This document shows positions 51,025 through 60,853 of a DNA stretch of 64,000 nt, piece by piece. Position 1 is the stretch's first letter. The number at the start of each line of letters is the position of its first letter. Origin of the DNA: a virus. The stretch lies in IMG/VR virus record IMGVR_UViG_3300037486_000467, positions 19,641 to 83,640 of that record; one strand, 5' to 3'. A program made the position numbers and the translations under genes. The notes beneath the pieces are model-generated. The model had not been told where the DNA came from. It made no database searches and worked only from the letters and a program-made list of their open reading frames with translations.

Positions 51025-52977
51025 TTATAATTCTCCGCCAACAAAGTCATCTCCATTACCACCATTATAAGCAGCAATTCCAACACTACCATGAGCAAGA
51101 GCAGGATAGGTAGCAATAATAGTACTTGCGTCATATGTCCCTGTTCCGTTAAAAAGTTCAGTATCAAGCGACCCGTTTCGATATGCCCGCAATTCCGTGC
51201 CTACAATTTCAAGCCTTAAAATATCTCCAACATTTAAACCCGACACTGGCGCTCCATCAATTTCAATCCATTGCCCAACCGGATAAGTATAACCAACCTT
51301 ATGGCTCCCAAACCCTCCATAATACATAAAGTAATAGCCGTCTGTTACACTTGAACCAGAGCATCTAACCGCTACTCCTATATCGGAATTAACAGCAACC
51401 GCATCTATTCTTACCTGAGCATACTGATCATCACTAAATGTTTCAGACCTTCTTTCACAGTCCTCTTCCCCATCAGAGGTAAATCTATTGTCTCCTGATA
51501 CATCAGTAATAAGACATTCTCCGTTTATGCAAACCCAATTACCTTGCCCTCCAAGATTTCCTGTTGAATAACTCTCAAAGTCATCTGTAATAAGTTTCTT
51601 AGTATAAGTAAATGGGTATGTTCTGCCTACTCCATAATTATATAATTCTGAAACTTCATCTGCAGATAAAACTTTATTCCAAACAGCTATTTCATCTATC
51701 GTGCCATATCTAAAGGGTCCAAATCTAATTTCTTGACTTGTAAAATCAGATGCTGATAAAGGAGCAACATCTTTTGTATTGGCGCTTTTAACATTATTTA
51801 TATACATTTCTAATGATCCATCTCTATCAAACGTACTAACAAAATGACACCAAGTTCCTTCTCCCGAGCTAGGTGAAGTATTTTGATAAGAATAACTGGC
51901 CGGATTTGGCATCATTCTAGAATACCATGTACCGTTATCGCCAATTCTAAACATTTGAATGCTACCATGAATTCCTGTTGTAGTAAAAACAGTTTTTGAC
52001 ATTCCATCGATAGGAGGAATTTTGAGCCAGGCAGATACCGAAAATTTATTAGTAATATAAGGACACATAGCTTCAAGAGATGCATGATGAGAATCGCTGG
52101 CTGTAAACTTAACGCTCGTGCCAATTTTTCCGGTTTGTTCCCAAGTTGGATACTCTATATTAGCATTAAAACGACCAGTAGAATCAATAGCAGTACTTCC
52201 TGTACTTCCATCAAGTTTGTAATAAGCAAGCAAATTTGATAATAAATTTTGTCGATAACTCATAAATGGAAAAGTTTTACCAGTGCCATTATTGTAAAGT
52301 GTTGAAACTTCAGTAGCAGATAGTACTCGATCCCAGATTCCTATTTCGTCAACGTAATAATTAAAATACAGTGAAGCATCTACACCTAGCGTAAATATTC
52401 CTAATAAATTAGATGCAGCATCCGCAGTAAAAGCTTTGCTAGAACTTCTAGTTGAGCAATCTGTATTTCTATAAACTGTAAAATTATTAGTAGCCTTTAA
52501 AAAATCATGTACCACTGCTATAAATGTCCATTCATCGGGTATAATAGATAATCCAGACCAAGTGCTTGCAATTCCTACCCTTCCTACATATATCTTGTTC
52601 TCTAGGATAAGTGATCCGAAGCTACCTACTTCTCCGCCTATAAGACATCCAGCAGTTGCGCTGCTATCAGAAACTACATACACCCATCCGGCAATACTAA
52701 AACTTTTTCCTGCCATTTTTAATTCTTCAGCATTAGAAAACTGCACATATCCGCCATTAGTAAACAATAGTGATTTATTAATTTTTCCGTCTTGATTAAA
52801 AGTTACCGTAGAACCGTGAGAAACATCAGTAATATTATTAGCATAATCTCGTATGCTGCCATCTACTTCATCTAATTTCCAATACGCTACAAGTCCATTA
52901 TGCAAATTCGCGTTTGGAATATTAATCTGCTTTCCTGCAAAATGAACTTTTTGACCTTGATATACTAAATTTGACAT
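51025..52977 (-). CDS. LamG/concanavalin-type lectin adhesin
   Basis: This 650-residue protein contains three beta-sandwich domains. The first (about 28-235) and second (about 250-455) are LamG-like: 'LVAYWKLDEVDGSIRDY' to 'VDEIGIWDRVLSATEVSTLYNNGTGKTFPF', and 'LLAYYKLDGSTGSTAIDSTG' to 'IDEIAVWNKVLSADEVSELYNYGVGRTYPF'. The third (about 465-650) is a different jelly-roll ('DDFESYSTGNLGGQGNWVCINGE'). These bind glycans in most families, so a receptor-binding or head-fibre role is likely. Base composition is higher in GC than the surrounding genes, especially in the third domain, suggesting recent acquisition. Confidence 0.75.
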   Translation of the reverse strand: MSNLVYQGQKVHFAGKQINIPNANLHNGLVAYWKLDEVDGSIRDYANNITDVSHGSTVTFNQDGKINKSLLFTNGGYVQFSNAEELKMAGKSFSIAGWVYVVSDSSATAGCLIGGEVGSFGSLILENKIYVGRVGIASTWSGLSIIPDEWTFIAVVHDFLKATNNFTVYRNTDCSTRSSSKAFTADAASNLLGIFTLGVDASLYFNYYVDEIGIWDRVLSATEVSTLYNNGTGKTFPFMSYRQNLLSNLLAYYKLDGSTGSTAIDSTGRFNANIEYPTWEQTGKIGTSVKFTASDSHHASLEAMCPYITNKFSVSAWLKIPPIDGMSKTVFTTTGIHGSIQMFRIGDNGTWYSRMMPNPASYSYQNTSPSSGEGTWCHFVSTFDRDGSLEMYINNVKSANTKDVAPLSASDFTSQEIRFGPFRYGTIDEIAVWNKVLSADEVSELYNYGVGRTYPFTYTKKLITDDFESYSTGNLGGQGNWVCINGECLITDVSGDNRFTSDGEEDCERRSETFSDDQYAQVRIDAVAVNSDIGVAVRCSGSSVTDGYYFMYYGGFGSHKVGYTYPVGQWIEIDGAPVSGLNVGDILRLEIVGTELRAYRNGSLDTELFNGTGTYDASTIIATYPALAHGSVGIAAYNGGNGDDFVGGEL

Positions 52978-53014
52978 AAATGCATATTATCTTTATTTAT
53001 TTATTTCATAAAAA

Positions 53015-53034
53015 AAGAGGGCATTAACCCTCTT
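53015..53034 (-). terminator. Rho-independent terminator (leftward)
   Basis: AAGAGGG / CCCTCTT with a six-base loop, followed on the - strand by TTTTTTTAT. The stem overlaps the stop codon of the small Cys gene and separates the modification operon from the lectin gene. Confidence 0.8.
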
Positions 53035-53290
53035 ACCATTTTTTCTCCTCGCAGCCATCCACGCTGATGCCATTTTCATCTAATTCTAGCAGCATTTTTG
53101 TCTTTACGTCTAGAAAGCACCCACATATTTCGCATATTCGTAATTTGTCATTAAAATACTCACAGCTTTCACAAATGTCTATTCTTCTCTTTGCTTCTGC
53201 CTTTCTTTCTTCTCTATACGGTTTGTACAGATAATACCATATCCACATAGTATAACCTGTTATTATTTGTTTAATTTGTTTTATACTCAT
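53033..53290 (-). CDS. Small Cys4 protein (paralogue of 58053-58361)
   Basis: This 85-residue protein has C-E-S-C and C-E-I-C-G-C-F, a zinc-binding pattern, and ends KKW. The N-terminus includes a Trp/Tyr-rich segment ('YTMWIWYYLYKPY'). A related protein begins the same operon. It overlaps the TPR-FkbM gene by 4 bases. It may help assemble a modification complex; its function is not known. Confidence 0.6.
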   Translation of the reverse strand: MSIKQIKQIITGYTMWIWYYLYKPYREERKAEAKRRIDICESCEYFNDKLRICEICGCFLDVKTKMLLELDENGISVDGCEEKKW

Positions 53291-54528
53291 ATTCGATTTA
53301 ACATGTAATCATCTGCTTTCTTTGGCTTATCAGATATACATTTCATTTTATCTATAAGATATTTATCTACTAAATCTGGATGAACCCACCAATCTTCATA
53401 ACTGCTATATTTATCTGGAGCTATATTATTGACTACTAATTCATATCCCATAGATTTCAAATATTTTCTTGATTTATCTCGTATCTCACTATTTTCATCT
53501 GCAAAATGATCATGCTCAAATGTAATAACTGCAAATTTAATTGTTTCAAATGGTATTTTTAATAATACAGTGTATGTTATAAGAGCAGGATCACAATCTA
53601 ATTGTAAATAATCATATACTTTTTCTCCATATAAAAGTTTATTATAATCAAGTTTTGTTGCATCTATACATATTGTTTTACTTGTTCTTACAGCAGAAAA
53701 TTCATTTATTGCGTTTTGATCAATGTCTATTGAAATTCCTGTCCATTCAAAATTCTTTTCTAATAATGCTGTGTTATTTCCAAAATAAGGCCCAGCACAT
53801 CCAATTTCTAAGAATTTTCCTCCACGTTTTCCATTAAGCATAGTTAAAACAAACATATCCTGATAACATTGAGAATAGTTTTGTTCAATGTCTATAGATC
53901 CTGGAAATTTTATTTTTAAATGTTCATATAATGGAGCTGTATATGCTAACGGAGCTTTCCAATCTACCATACCACTAAGATTTATAATATTATTTTTTGT
54001 AGCAATTGCATACTTATATTCCATATTTGGATTTTTAATTAATTGCCTACATAAAGATATAGATTCATCCCAAAGTCCTAACCACCAAGCAGTCACTGCT
54101 CTTTCAAAAGTAAATCCATATTTTCCTGGATATTCTACATTAGTTATTAATTTTTCTGTAGGCTCATCTAATTTTTCACCTAATACAGCAATTGTATATC
54201 CTTCTTGCCAGTCTTTGCAATTTTCATACATTCGACTTAATAAGAAATAAGCTTCAGGGCGTTCAGGCATAAAAGACATAGCACGTAAGAGAAGGCCCTT
54301 TGTAGTAAAAGTTCGAGAACCTTGACGTTCAAAACATAATGCCAATCTTAATAAAGATTCATATGCCAATAAATCTTCATGATTGAATTCAGCAGTTCTC
54401 ATATAAAAGGTTGCAGCACCTGCTGTATGACCTTCATCTTCATAAACTTTTCCAAGTGTAAAATTATATAATGGATTCTTAGGATCTGCTATATAATTAT
54501 TTAAAGCTTTATTTAAATTCATATTCAT
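53287..54528 (-). CDS. TPR-like plus FkbM-family methyltransferase
   Basis: This 413-residue protein has TPR-like helices over residues 1-190 ('LAYESLLRLALCFERQGS', 'PEAYFLLSRMYENCKDWQEGYTIA'). The C-terminal part (about 215-400) is a SAM-dependent methyltransferase of the FkbM type: 'NYSQCYQDMFVL', 'GGKFLEIGCAGPYFGNNTALLEKNFEWTGISIDID', 'YDYLQLDCD'. FkbM enzymes O-methylate sugars and related groups. It overlaps the large fusion enzyme (ATGA) and the small Cys4 gene. Confidence 0.8.
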   Translation of the reverse strand: MNMNLNKALNNYIADPKNPLYNFTLGKVYEDEGHTAGAATFYMRTAEFNHEDLLAYESLLRLALCFERQGSRTFTTKGLLLRAMSFMPERPEAYFLLSRMYENCKDWQEGYTIAVLGEKLDEPTEKLITNVEYPGKYGFTFERAVTAWWLGLWDESISLCRQLIKNPNMEYKYAIATKNNIINLSGMVDWKAPLAYTAPLYEHLKIKFPGSIDIEQNYSQCYQDMFVLTMLNGKRGGKFLEIGCAGPYFGNNTALLEKNFEWTGISIDIDQNAINEFSAVRTSKTICIDATKLDYNKLLYGEKVYDYLQLDCDPALITYTVLLKIPFETIKFAVITFEHDHFADENSEIRDKSRKYLKSMGYELVVNNIAPDKYSSYEDWWVHPDLVDKYLIDKMKCISDKPKKADDYMLNRI

Positions 54529-57500
54529 TTTTTATACATTTGTATTTTAGAAATCGGAAGTCCATTTTCACATAATACACATAATTTAAATGGAGTGTAT
54601 TGTTCAGGAAGAATATCATTATAGTCTTGTTCTAATAAATTTCCAAGAACATGATCTAATCCATAATCCATACAGCATAAAACTACATCACCATTAGGAA
54701 GTAAAACTTCATGATATAGCCCTTCATCACAATTACATGTAACTAGTTGATCTTCTCTATAAAATTTATGATATTGATCAGCTACTTTTGTTAATTCTGG
54801 CTTTAACTTTTCTTCATTTACTAAATTATCTGCTCTTGACCATAATGTAATGGTAGAAAAATCAATAAATATATGTTTAATTTTATCATGTACACTTCCC
54901 ATGCTTATAATTCGAAGACTTGAGAACTCATGTTCTATTTTTTTAATATATTCTAATAATTCAATATATTTTTTAGTAATCGGATGTTTTGAATATCCTT
55001 CATTATCAGGTATGTGTAAAACAAATCCTCCATTTAACATAGGACGACCGTCTAATCCAATAAAAGGTTCAGTTGGACCCATTGAAAATTTTATATGTTT
55101 TATTTTATTAACATCTTCAATGCTCATACCAATTCCTGTTGTAAAAATAGATATTTGATGGCCCTTTTCATTAGCATAAAGAACCATATTAGTACAATCT
55201 TTATTTAACCATGGTTCTGAAAATCCAGAAAAAATAATTGTTACTTCTTTAGGAATTTTATCTAACATTTTTTTAAAATTATCTAAAGACAGCATTCTTT
55301 CACCTTTGTACGCATTTATTAAAGTTTTTTGTGGGCAAAATGTACAATTGATACTACAACCTTTTTCCAAAATATTAGTGGTTATTTCAAATGTAGGCCA
55401 TGATACACTTTTCCATTTTTCCATTTTTTTAAATGGAATGGGAGTTTTATTATCTATGTATATAATTAGAGCAGTTGCCTCAAGATGACGTTTAACAAAA
55501 TCGTCTTCCCATAATAAAAATTTAACATCTTGTTCAATAAGACTTTGTACTTCAATTTTAGTAAAGTGTTTTAAATACGTATCTCTAAAGTGTATGAATT
55601 TCTTTTCATGAATTTCGTTAAAAAAGTGAAATTCAATAGCCATTTTTTTCACATTTTGAGTTATCCATTCAAAATTTTCATCATTAAATATATCATACTC
55701 TCCGCCTTCACAATCAACCTTTAAAAAATCTATTTTTTTAATATCATATTCTTTAATAAATGAATTAAATTTAATAGCTTTTGCTGTTTTGGGATTACCA
55801 GGAATATTTACATAGTTTTTTCCGTATAAACTATCAAAATGATATTCTTCAGAATCTTCATTTCCTATTCCTTTGTTTATAGTAGTTATATCTTTAAATA
55901 ATTTTGTGTTTTTAACTAATGTATCAAATAATTCTACGCTTGGCTCTAAACAATAAATATGTTTGGGTTCTTTTTTGAAAATAGAATAGCTAAATGGGCC
56001 TACACTTGCGCCTACATCTACAACAATATCATCTTTTTCTACTTCAAAGAATTTTTGATATGTATTTTTAATAAATGATTCAGATTTGAGACCTTCTAAA
56101 ACTGGTTCGTTTTCTTTTATAATTTCTCCCCATTCAAAATCATTTATAAGTTTTTCTTGCTGAACAACGTCATTGTATGATCTTTCAGAATCTGGAGCAT
56201 TTTCATTTAAACGCTTTTCTTCCTTTACTATTGGAGCATCAAATTTCTTAACTGCTAATTTTACTTTTGGTTCTTCAATTTCTTTGGGTTGATTATCTAT
56301 ATAGATCATTACTTCAGCATAATACTCAAGAAAATGATCATTCCATAGATCCCATTTAATATCTGTTCCATCCATGGAATTAATTTCATAATTAGTAAAT
56401 TCCTTTAAATAAGTATCTCTAAATTTTATAAATTTTTCTCGTAAATAACCATTACTTAAATGCCATTCTCCTGATATTTTTTTAACATTTGATTTTATCC
56501 ACAATAAATTTTCATCATTAAATATATCATATTCTCCACCTTCTGAATCTGTCTTCAAAAAATCTATCTGAGTAATATTATAAGATTCCACAAATGATTT
56601 AAATGTAATAGAATTGGCTTTTTCTATAGTACTCCACATTTCATTAGAATCTTTATTATATAATCCATTAAAATCATGAATTCCATTTTCGTTTGCAATA
56701 CCCTTGTTTATACATATAACTGTATTATTATATTTTGTATTTTTTATTAATGTGGGGAATAATTCTTTGCTTGGTTCAAAACAAAATATATGCTTTGGTC
56801 TTTTATTTAAAATAGAATAAGCGAAAGGACCTACGCTTGCGCCAACATCTACAACTACATCTCCTGCTTCTACTTTAAAATATTTTTGATAAATATTTCT
56901 TTCAAAAATTTCATCTATAAGTACATTTTTAAACCATGAATTTTTAGAAATCAATCCCCAATCTAATTCACGTCTTTTTAATCCCAATGTTTCTTCAATC
57001 ATATGTTCTGGTATTCTTAATAAATACGCAGAATTATCCTGAAAACCAAACGTAATTAATAAATCTCTTTTATATACGCATAATCCGCAAGAAAATTCAA
57101 TTTCTCCGTCCATAAAAGAAAATTGATCAGACAAAGCTACAATATTCCAATCTTTATCCCATACGATAAATCGATGTAAATATGTAGCATCTTTTTGCGA
57201 TATTTTATTATTAAATAGATTAACTTCATGCACAACACATATTCGATAATTTCTCCATGGAATTACTTGTGATCCACCTCTAAAATCTGGTACATTTTCA
57301 ATATGACTTTTGCCGATGACTACTGTTTGAGAAGTTTTTGTTGCTGTATTAACCTTTACAACTTCAGTAGGATTACACCATTTAATAAAATGCCATGGCA
57401 TATCTAATATTGGCATCCAATTTTTTTCACAATATGAAGTTTTATCTTTAGGTGGTTCAATTCTAGATCTTGCTATTTCTTTATATCTACTTTCTCCGGG

Positions 57501-57983
57501 CTGTAATTCGCCTTCTTTTATCATTATTTCAGATAATTCCATTCTTCCAACACCATTCGGAGTTGTATCTCTTCTTACGCCACATTGAAATAATTTTCCT
57601 TCCCATCTAAAAATACGAGCATCTTCAAGACCAACAAAATCCCATAAAGGAGGCTTATCAAAAGTTGATGTATCTGTCAAATAATATTCCTTAATTTCAA
57701 GCGATACTGGATCTAGTTCACACATAAAATTGTATGTTCTTAAATGCATATCATTTTCTGGATGTAAATATGCAAGAGGCCCAAATCTATTATTAAAAAT
57801 TTGATTGCCCTGTGCGTGATATAAAGTGTAATTTATATTTCTTAAATTAAGTAATATTTTTGTTTGATCAATAAGTATTGAAGGATTCATTAATCCAAGT
57901 CCATTAGAATCTTTAGGTGAAATCATTAACGGAACAAGAGTTCCACCTTCAGATAGAACTGTCTTACATAGATTTCTATTCAT
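54525..57983 (-). CDS. Fusion: GH130-like propeller, two FkbM methyltransferases, radical SAM
   Basis: This 1,152-residue protein has four domains. Residues about 1-335 resemble a five-bladed propeller of the GH130 class ('NPSILIDQTKILLNLRN', 'FVGLEDARIFRWEGKLFQCGVRRD'). FkbM domain 1 (about 350-575) has 'DVVVDVGASVGPFAYSI' and 'IDFLKTDSEGGEYDIF'. FkbM domain 2 (about 635-850) has 'DIVVDVGASVGPFSYSI' and 'IDFLKVDCEGGEYDIF'. A radical SAM domain (about 860-1152) has C-S-I-N-C-T-F-C (C-x3-C-x2-C) and a C-terminal Cys cluster like SPASM ('GDVVLCCMDYGLD', 'CVLC'). This combination points to multi-step modification of a sugar or peptide; the substrate is unknown. Confidence 0.8.
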   Translation of the reverse strand: MNRNLCKTVLSEGGTLVPLMISPKDSNGLGLMNPSILIDQTKILLNLRNINYTLYHAQGNQIFNNRFGPLAYLHPENDMHLRTYNFMCELDPVSLEIKEYYLTDTSTFDKPPLWDFVGLEDARIFRWEGKLFQCGVRRDTTPNGVGRMELSEIMIKEGELQPGESRYKEIARSRIEPPKDKTSYCEKNWMPILDMPWHFIKWCNPTEVVKVNTATKTSQTVVIGKSHIENVPDFRGGSQVIPWRNYRICVVHEVNLFNNKISQKDATYLHRFIVWDKDWNIVALSDQFSFMDGEIEFSCGLCVYKRDLLITFGFQDNSAYLLRIPEHMIEETLGLKRRELDWGLISKNSWFKNVLIDEIFERNIYQKYFKVEAGDVVVDVGASVGPFAYSILNKRPKHIFCFEPSKELFPTLIKNTKYNNTVICINKGIANENGIHDFNGLYNKDSNEMWSTIEKANSITFKSFVESYNITQIDFLKTDSEGGEYDIFNDENLLWIKSNVKKISGEWHLSNGYLREKFIKFRDTYLKEFTNYEINSMDGTDIKWDLWNDHFLEYYAEVMIYIDNQPKEIEEPKVKLAVKKFDAPIVKEEKRLNENAPDSERSYNDVVQQEKLINDFEWGEIIKENEPVLEGLKSESFIKNTYQKFFEVEKDDIVVDVGASVGPFSYSIFKKEPKHIYCLEPSVELFDTLVKNTKLFKDITTINKGIGNEDSEEYHFDSLYGKNYVNIPGNPKTAKAIKFNSFIKEYDIKKIDFLKVDCEGGEYDIFNDENFEWITQNVKKMAIEFHFFNEIHEKKFIHFRDTYLKHFTKIEVQSLIEQDVKFLLWEDDFVKRHLEATALIIYIDNKTPIPFKKMEKWKSVSWPTFEITTNILEKGCSINCTFCPQKTLINAYKGERMLSLDNFKKMLDKIPKEVTIIFSGFSEPWLNKDCTNMVLYANEKGHQISIFTTGIGMSIEDVNKIKHIKFSMGPTEPFIGLDGRPMLNGGFVLHIPDNEGYSKHPITKKYIELLEYIKKIEHEFSSLRIISMGSVHDKIKHIFIDFSTITLWSRADNLVNEEKLKPELTKVADQYHKFYREDQLVTCNCDEGLYHEVLLPNGDVVLCCMDYGLDHVLGNLLEQDYNDILPEQYTPFKLCVLCENGLPISKIQMYKK

Positions 57984-58011
57984 TAATGTTATTTTTAAAT
58001 AAAGTTTAGAA

Positions 58012-58026
58012 TTTATTTATTATATA
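58012..58026 (-). promoter_or_regulatory. Late-promoter-like TATATAATAAATAAA
   Basis: A variant of the element on the - strand, 28 bases before the fusion-enzyme start. It would transcribe the modification genes with the late class. Confidence 0.35.
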
Positions 58027-58052
58027 GAAAATTGATTATAGAGTTTTGTCTA

Positions 58053-58361
58053 TTACCATTTTTTAAGTTTACAGACATAAATATAATCTCCTTCTGGAGA
58101 AATATTTCTAATTGCTTTTCCATCTTCATCCAAAGAATAAATAATCTTTGATTTATATTCAACATTACATCCGCAAAAATTACAGGCAAGATTAGGGCCT
58201 TTTTTAAATAAGTTAGAACAAGAATTACAAATATTCAATCTATACTCTGATATTTTTTCTATTTCTTGAGAATCAACGAGATCAGATGATCTTATCATTG
58301 TATTATGTTCTTTATCTAAAATAATTTTAGTAACTCGTGGTTTTAGTTGTATGTTATTCAT
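58053..58361 (-). CDS. Small Cys4 protein (paralogue of 53033-53290)
   Basis: This 102-residue protein has 'LNICNSCSNLFKKGPNLACNFCGCNV', a zinc-knuckle pattern, and ends KKW, like its paralogue at the other end of the operon. It starts 11 bases after the stop of the adhesin gene upstream. The function is unknown; it may work with the modification enzymes. Confidence 0.6.
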   Translation of the reverse strand: MNNIQLKPRVTKIILDKEHNTMIRSSDLVDSQEIEKISEYRLNICNSCSNLFKKGPNLACNFCGCNVEYKSKIIYSLDEDGKAIRNISPEGDYIYVCKLKKW

Positions 58362-58372
58362 CTTTTATAATA

Positions 58373-60853
58373 TTAAGGCCCATATTGATATACATTAATA
58401 GTTGCTTGGGCAGTTCCCGAAGTAACTCTTATATCACCCGTTCTTCCGGGTCCTGAATATCCAGAACCGCATGAAATAGAGCAATTTTGTCCAGAACTTC
58501 CTGATGCAGTTGGAACATACCAAGACGTGCCATCTCCTAAATCAATTTTTGATGTAGTCCATGTGCCTGAAGAAGTAATAAGTACGTCACAGTCTCCTGA
58601 TATGCAAGCACCGGTTGAATCAAATTCAACAGCATACCATTCTGGAGTAACATAATCTGGCGGTGCTACACTTGCATCTTGAGTAACAATTATAGTTACA
58701 GTAGGTGCAGCTGATAAAACAGTTATAGCTCCATTTCGTGAAGCATCTCCAGCACCTGGTTGAGAAGTACAATTTATAGTAAACACACCATTGCCAGTAC
58801 TCGATTCGTTTGTTATGCTTAGCCATGTACAGGAATCAGATGCCACCCAATAATTGCCACTACTTGCGGTGACAGTTATATTTTGAGTGCCTCCGTTTTT
58901 AGTAAAGTTTTTACTTGTAGGATTAACTGATAAAGTTCCCGTATTTATGCGAATAGAAATATCATATGCGCTACCTCCAAATGCAGAAAATAATCCTATA
59001 ATAGATGGAGCTGACCATCCATAACTTGGAGGTTGAGTTGCACCACCATCTAAATATATACAAACATCTCGTGTAATTGATCCAACATAATTATAATAAT
59101 CAAGAAGACCCGTCAGAATAGTATCAACATTATTTCGTGATAAAGAACAATCACGAGCATTTATATTATAAATTGGACAATTAAAGGCAGATGTAAACAT
59201 TCCTGTAGAAAAAGGAAATCTTATAGTTTGTAGTTTACTATTATGTTCTAAATTAACATAACGTAAGTCTCTTAAAGATGAAATATCTAAAGTTCCTGTT
59301 AAATTACAATGATTAGCATCATAAACAGAAATATCTCCAGTTGTAACATTGGGATTTATTATGCTTGTAAGATTTGGATTATTATGAACATCAAATATTC
59401 CATCCAGTTCTGAAACTTTTGACCAATCTAATGTGCCAGTTAAATTACAATCATACGCACGATAATTATTCATGCTTGATACAGTACTGGGGTTACGAAT
59501 ATACTGAAGATTTGGATTATTATGAACATCAAAATCTGCTCCAAAATATTTAAAACAACTAATGTCTAATGTTCCTGTTAAATTACAATTATACGCATGA
59601 TACGTACTTATAGCACCCGGGGAGCCGATTTCAGAAGTTTTAGCATTAAGTATATATTGAAGAGTTTGATTACCATGAACATCAAACTTTTCAAGAAATG
59701 TAAATGTTGAACAATCTAGAGTACCTGATAAACTGCAATCATATGCATAATAATAAAGCATGACTGCATCTTCAACTTTAGGATTTAATATTTTTGTTAA
59801 TTTTCGATTATTATGAACATCAAAAGTTAATCCTAAATTTGCAATACAAGAAACATCTAATGTTCCTGTTAAATCGCAATCATATGCATAATAATATAAA
59901 TAATTGGCAGAAGAATCAAAATGTATTATTTTTGTAAGTAGTGGATTATCATGAACATCAAAGTATCCGCCCATACCTCTAATTCCTGAACAATCTAATG
60001 TACCAGTTAAATTACAATTATATGCATAATAATATGTAGTAGTATAATTTAAAGCATAAGAGGTATTTTTTAATTTATAAGGATTTTTTATACTTGTTAA
60101 ATTTGTATTATTTTGAACTCTAAAATCACTAATATATAATATACTTGCGCAATTTAACGTACTAGATAAACTACAATCATACGCATAATAATATTCAAAA
60201 GTATCATTTGAACTAGGATTTATTATAGTAGTAAGTTTGGGATTATTTTCAACTCTAAAGCTTCCGCCCAACGATATTAACGGTGAAACATTTAAAGTTC
60301 CTGTTAAATCACAGTTATATGCAAAAAAATTAGCAAAGTTTTGTGTTGAATACGGCACTATCAATGATGTTAAACTTGTATTATCATTAACAACGAGATT
60401 TTGCCCCAAATTTATTAAACAACTTATATCTAAAGTTCCTACTAAATTATCGCTATCCATCCACAATGCTGTAACGCTAGAAGCTCCTGCTGTTGTTCCA
60501 GCATATACGCTAACAGTTTTATTTCCAGAGCCCGCATATGTATGAGTAAAACTATTTGCGTTTACATTATTCGATACATCACCTAAATTCCAATTAAGAA
60601 TGCCAGAAGAAGCTGTAAAAACGGGATCAAACGGATTTGCATATGCATTTGTTGTAAATATAAGAAATGGAATTAAACCAGAAGCTCCATAATTTCTAAA
60701 ATTATATAAACTATTTTTAAATCCTTTATACAATGAATCAAATAAAGCGTCAACAGAAGTATTATAACATGTGCTTAAATCTGTAGTTGCTGGCAAACTT
60801 AATTCTGTTTGAACATTTTTAAGACTAAATGTGTTTGTATCCGGTACTGCCAT
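58373..60853 (-). CDS. Adhesin with Cys-containing leucine-rich-like repeats and BACON domains
   Basis: This 826-residue protein starts 'NTFSLKNVQTELSLPATTDL' then 'SLYNFRNYG', a phage tail-fibre N-terminus common in phages of Bacteroidota. Residues about 130-560 contain about ten repeats of form 'YAYDCDLTGTLDxSCIxNLG...FDVHNNPxLTxIxNP', each with a Cys. Near the C-terminus are two BACON-type domains ('LSVNPTSKNFTKNGGTQNITVTASSGNYWVASDSCTWLSI' and 'GTWTTSKIDLGDGTSWYVP'). BACON domains bind carbohydrate or mucin. Its start overlaps the end of the collagen-like fibre gene by 29 bases. Confidence 0.75.
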   Translation of the reverse strand: MAVPDTNTFSLKNVQTELSLPATTDLSTCYNTSVDALFDSLYKGFKNSLYNFRNYGASGLIPFLIFTTNAYANPFDPVFTASSGILNWNLGDVSNNVNANSFTHTYAGSGNKTVSVYAGTTAGASSVTALWMDSDNLVGTLDISCLINLGQNLVVNDNTSLTSLIVPYSTQNFANFFAYNCDLTGTLNVSPLISLGGSFRVENNPKLTTIINPSSNDTFEYYYAYDCSLSSTLNCASILYISDFRVQNNTNLTSIKNPYKLKNTSYALNYTTTYYYAYNCNLTGTLDCSGIRGMGGYFDVHDNPLLTKIIHFDSSANYLYYYAYDCDLTGTLDVSCIANLGLTFDVHNNRKLTKILNPKVEDAVMLYYYAYDCSLSGTLDCSTFTFLEKFDVHGNQTLQYILNAKTSEIGSPGAISTYHAYNCNLTGTLDISCFKYFGADFDVHNNPNLQYIRNPSTVSSMNNYRAYDCNLTGTLDWSKVSELDGIFDVHNNPNLTSIINPNVTTGDISVYDANHCNLTGTLDISSLRDLRYVNLEHNSKLQTIRFPFSTGMFTSAFNCPIYNINARDCSLSRNNVDTILTGLLDYYNYVGSITRDVCIYLDGGATQPPSYGWSAPSIIGLFSAFGGSAYDISIRINTGTLSVNPTSKNFTKNGGTQNITVTASSGNYWVASDSCTWLSITNESSTGNGVFTINCTSQPGAGDASRNGAITVLSAAPTVTIIVTQDASVAPPDYVTPEWYAVEFDSTGACISGDCDVLITSSGTWTTSKIDLGDGTSWYVPTASGSSGQNCSISCGSGYSGPGRTGDIRVTSGTAQATINVYQYGP
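59220..60450 (-). repeat. Cys-ladder repeats of the adhesin (about 10 copies)
   Basis: Period is about 40-45 codons. Each copy has a [DN]C[DNS]L[TS]GTLD-type segment and a 'HNNPxL' turn. The conserved Cys would stack along a solenoid. Confidence 0.7.
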
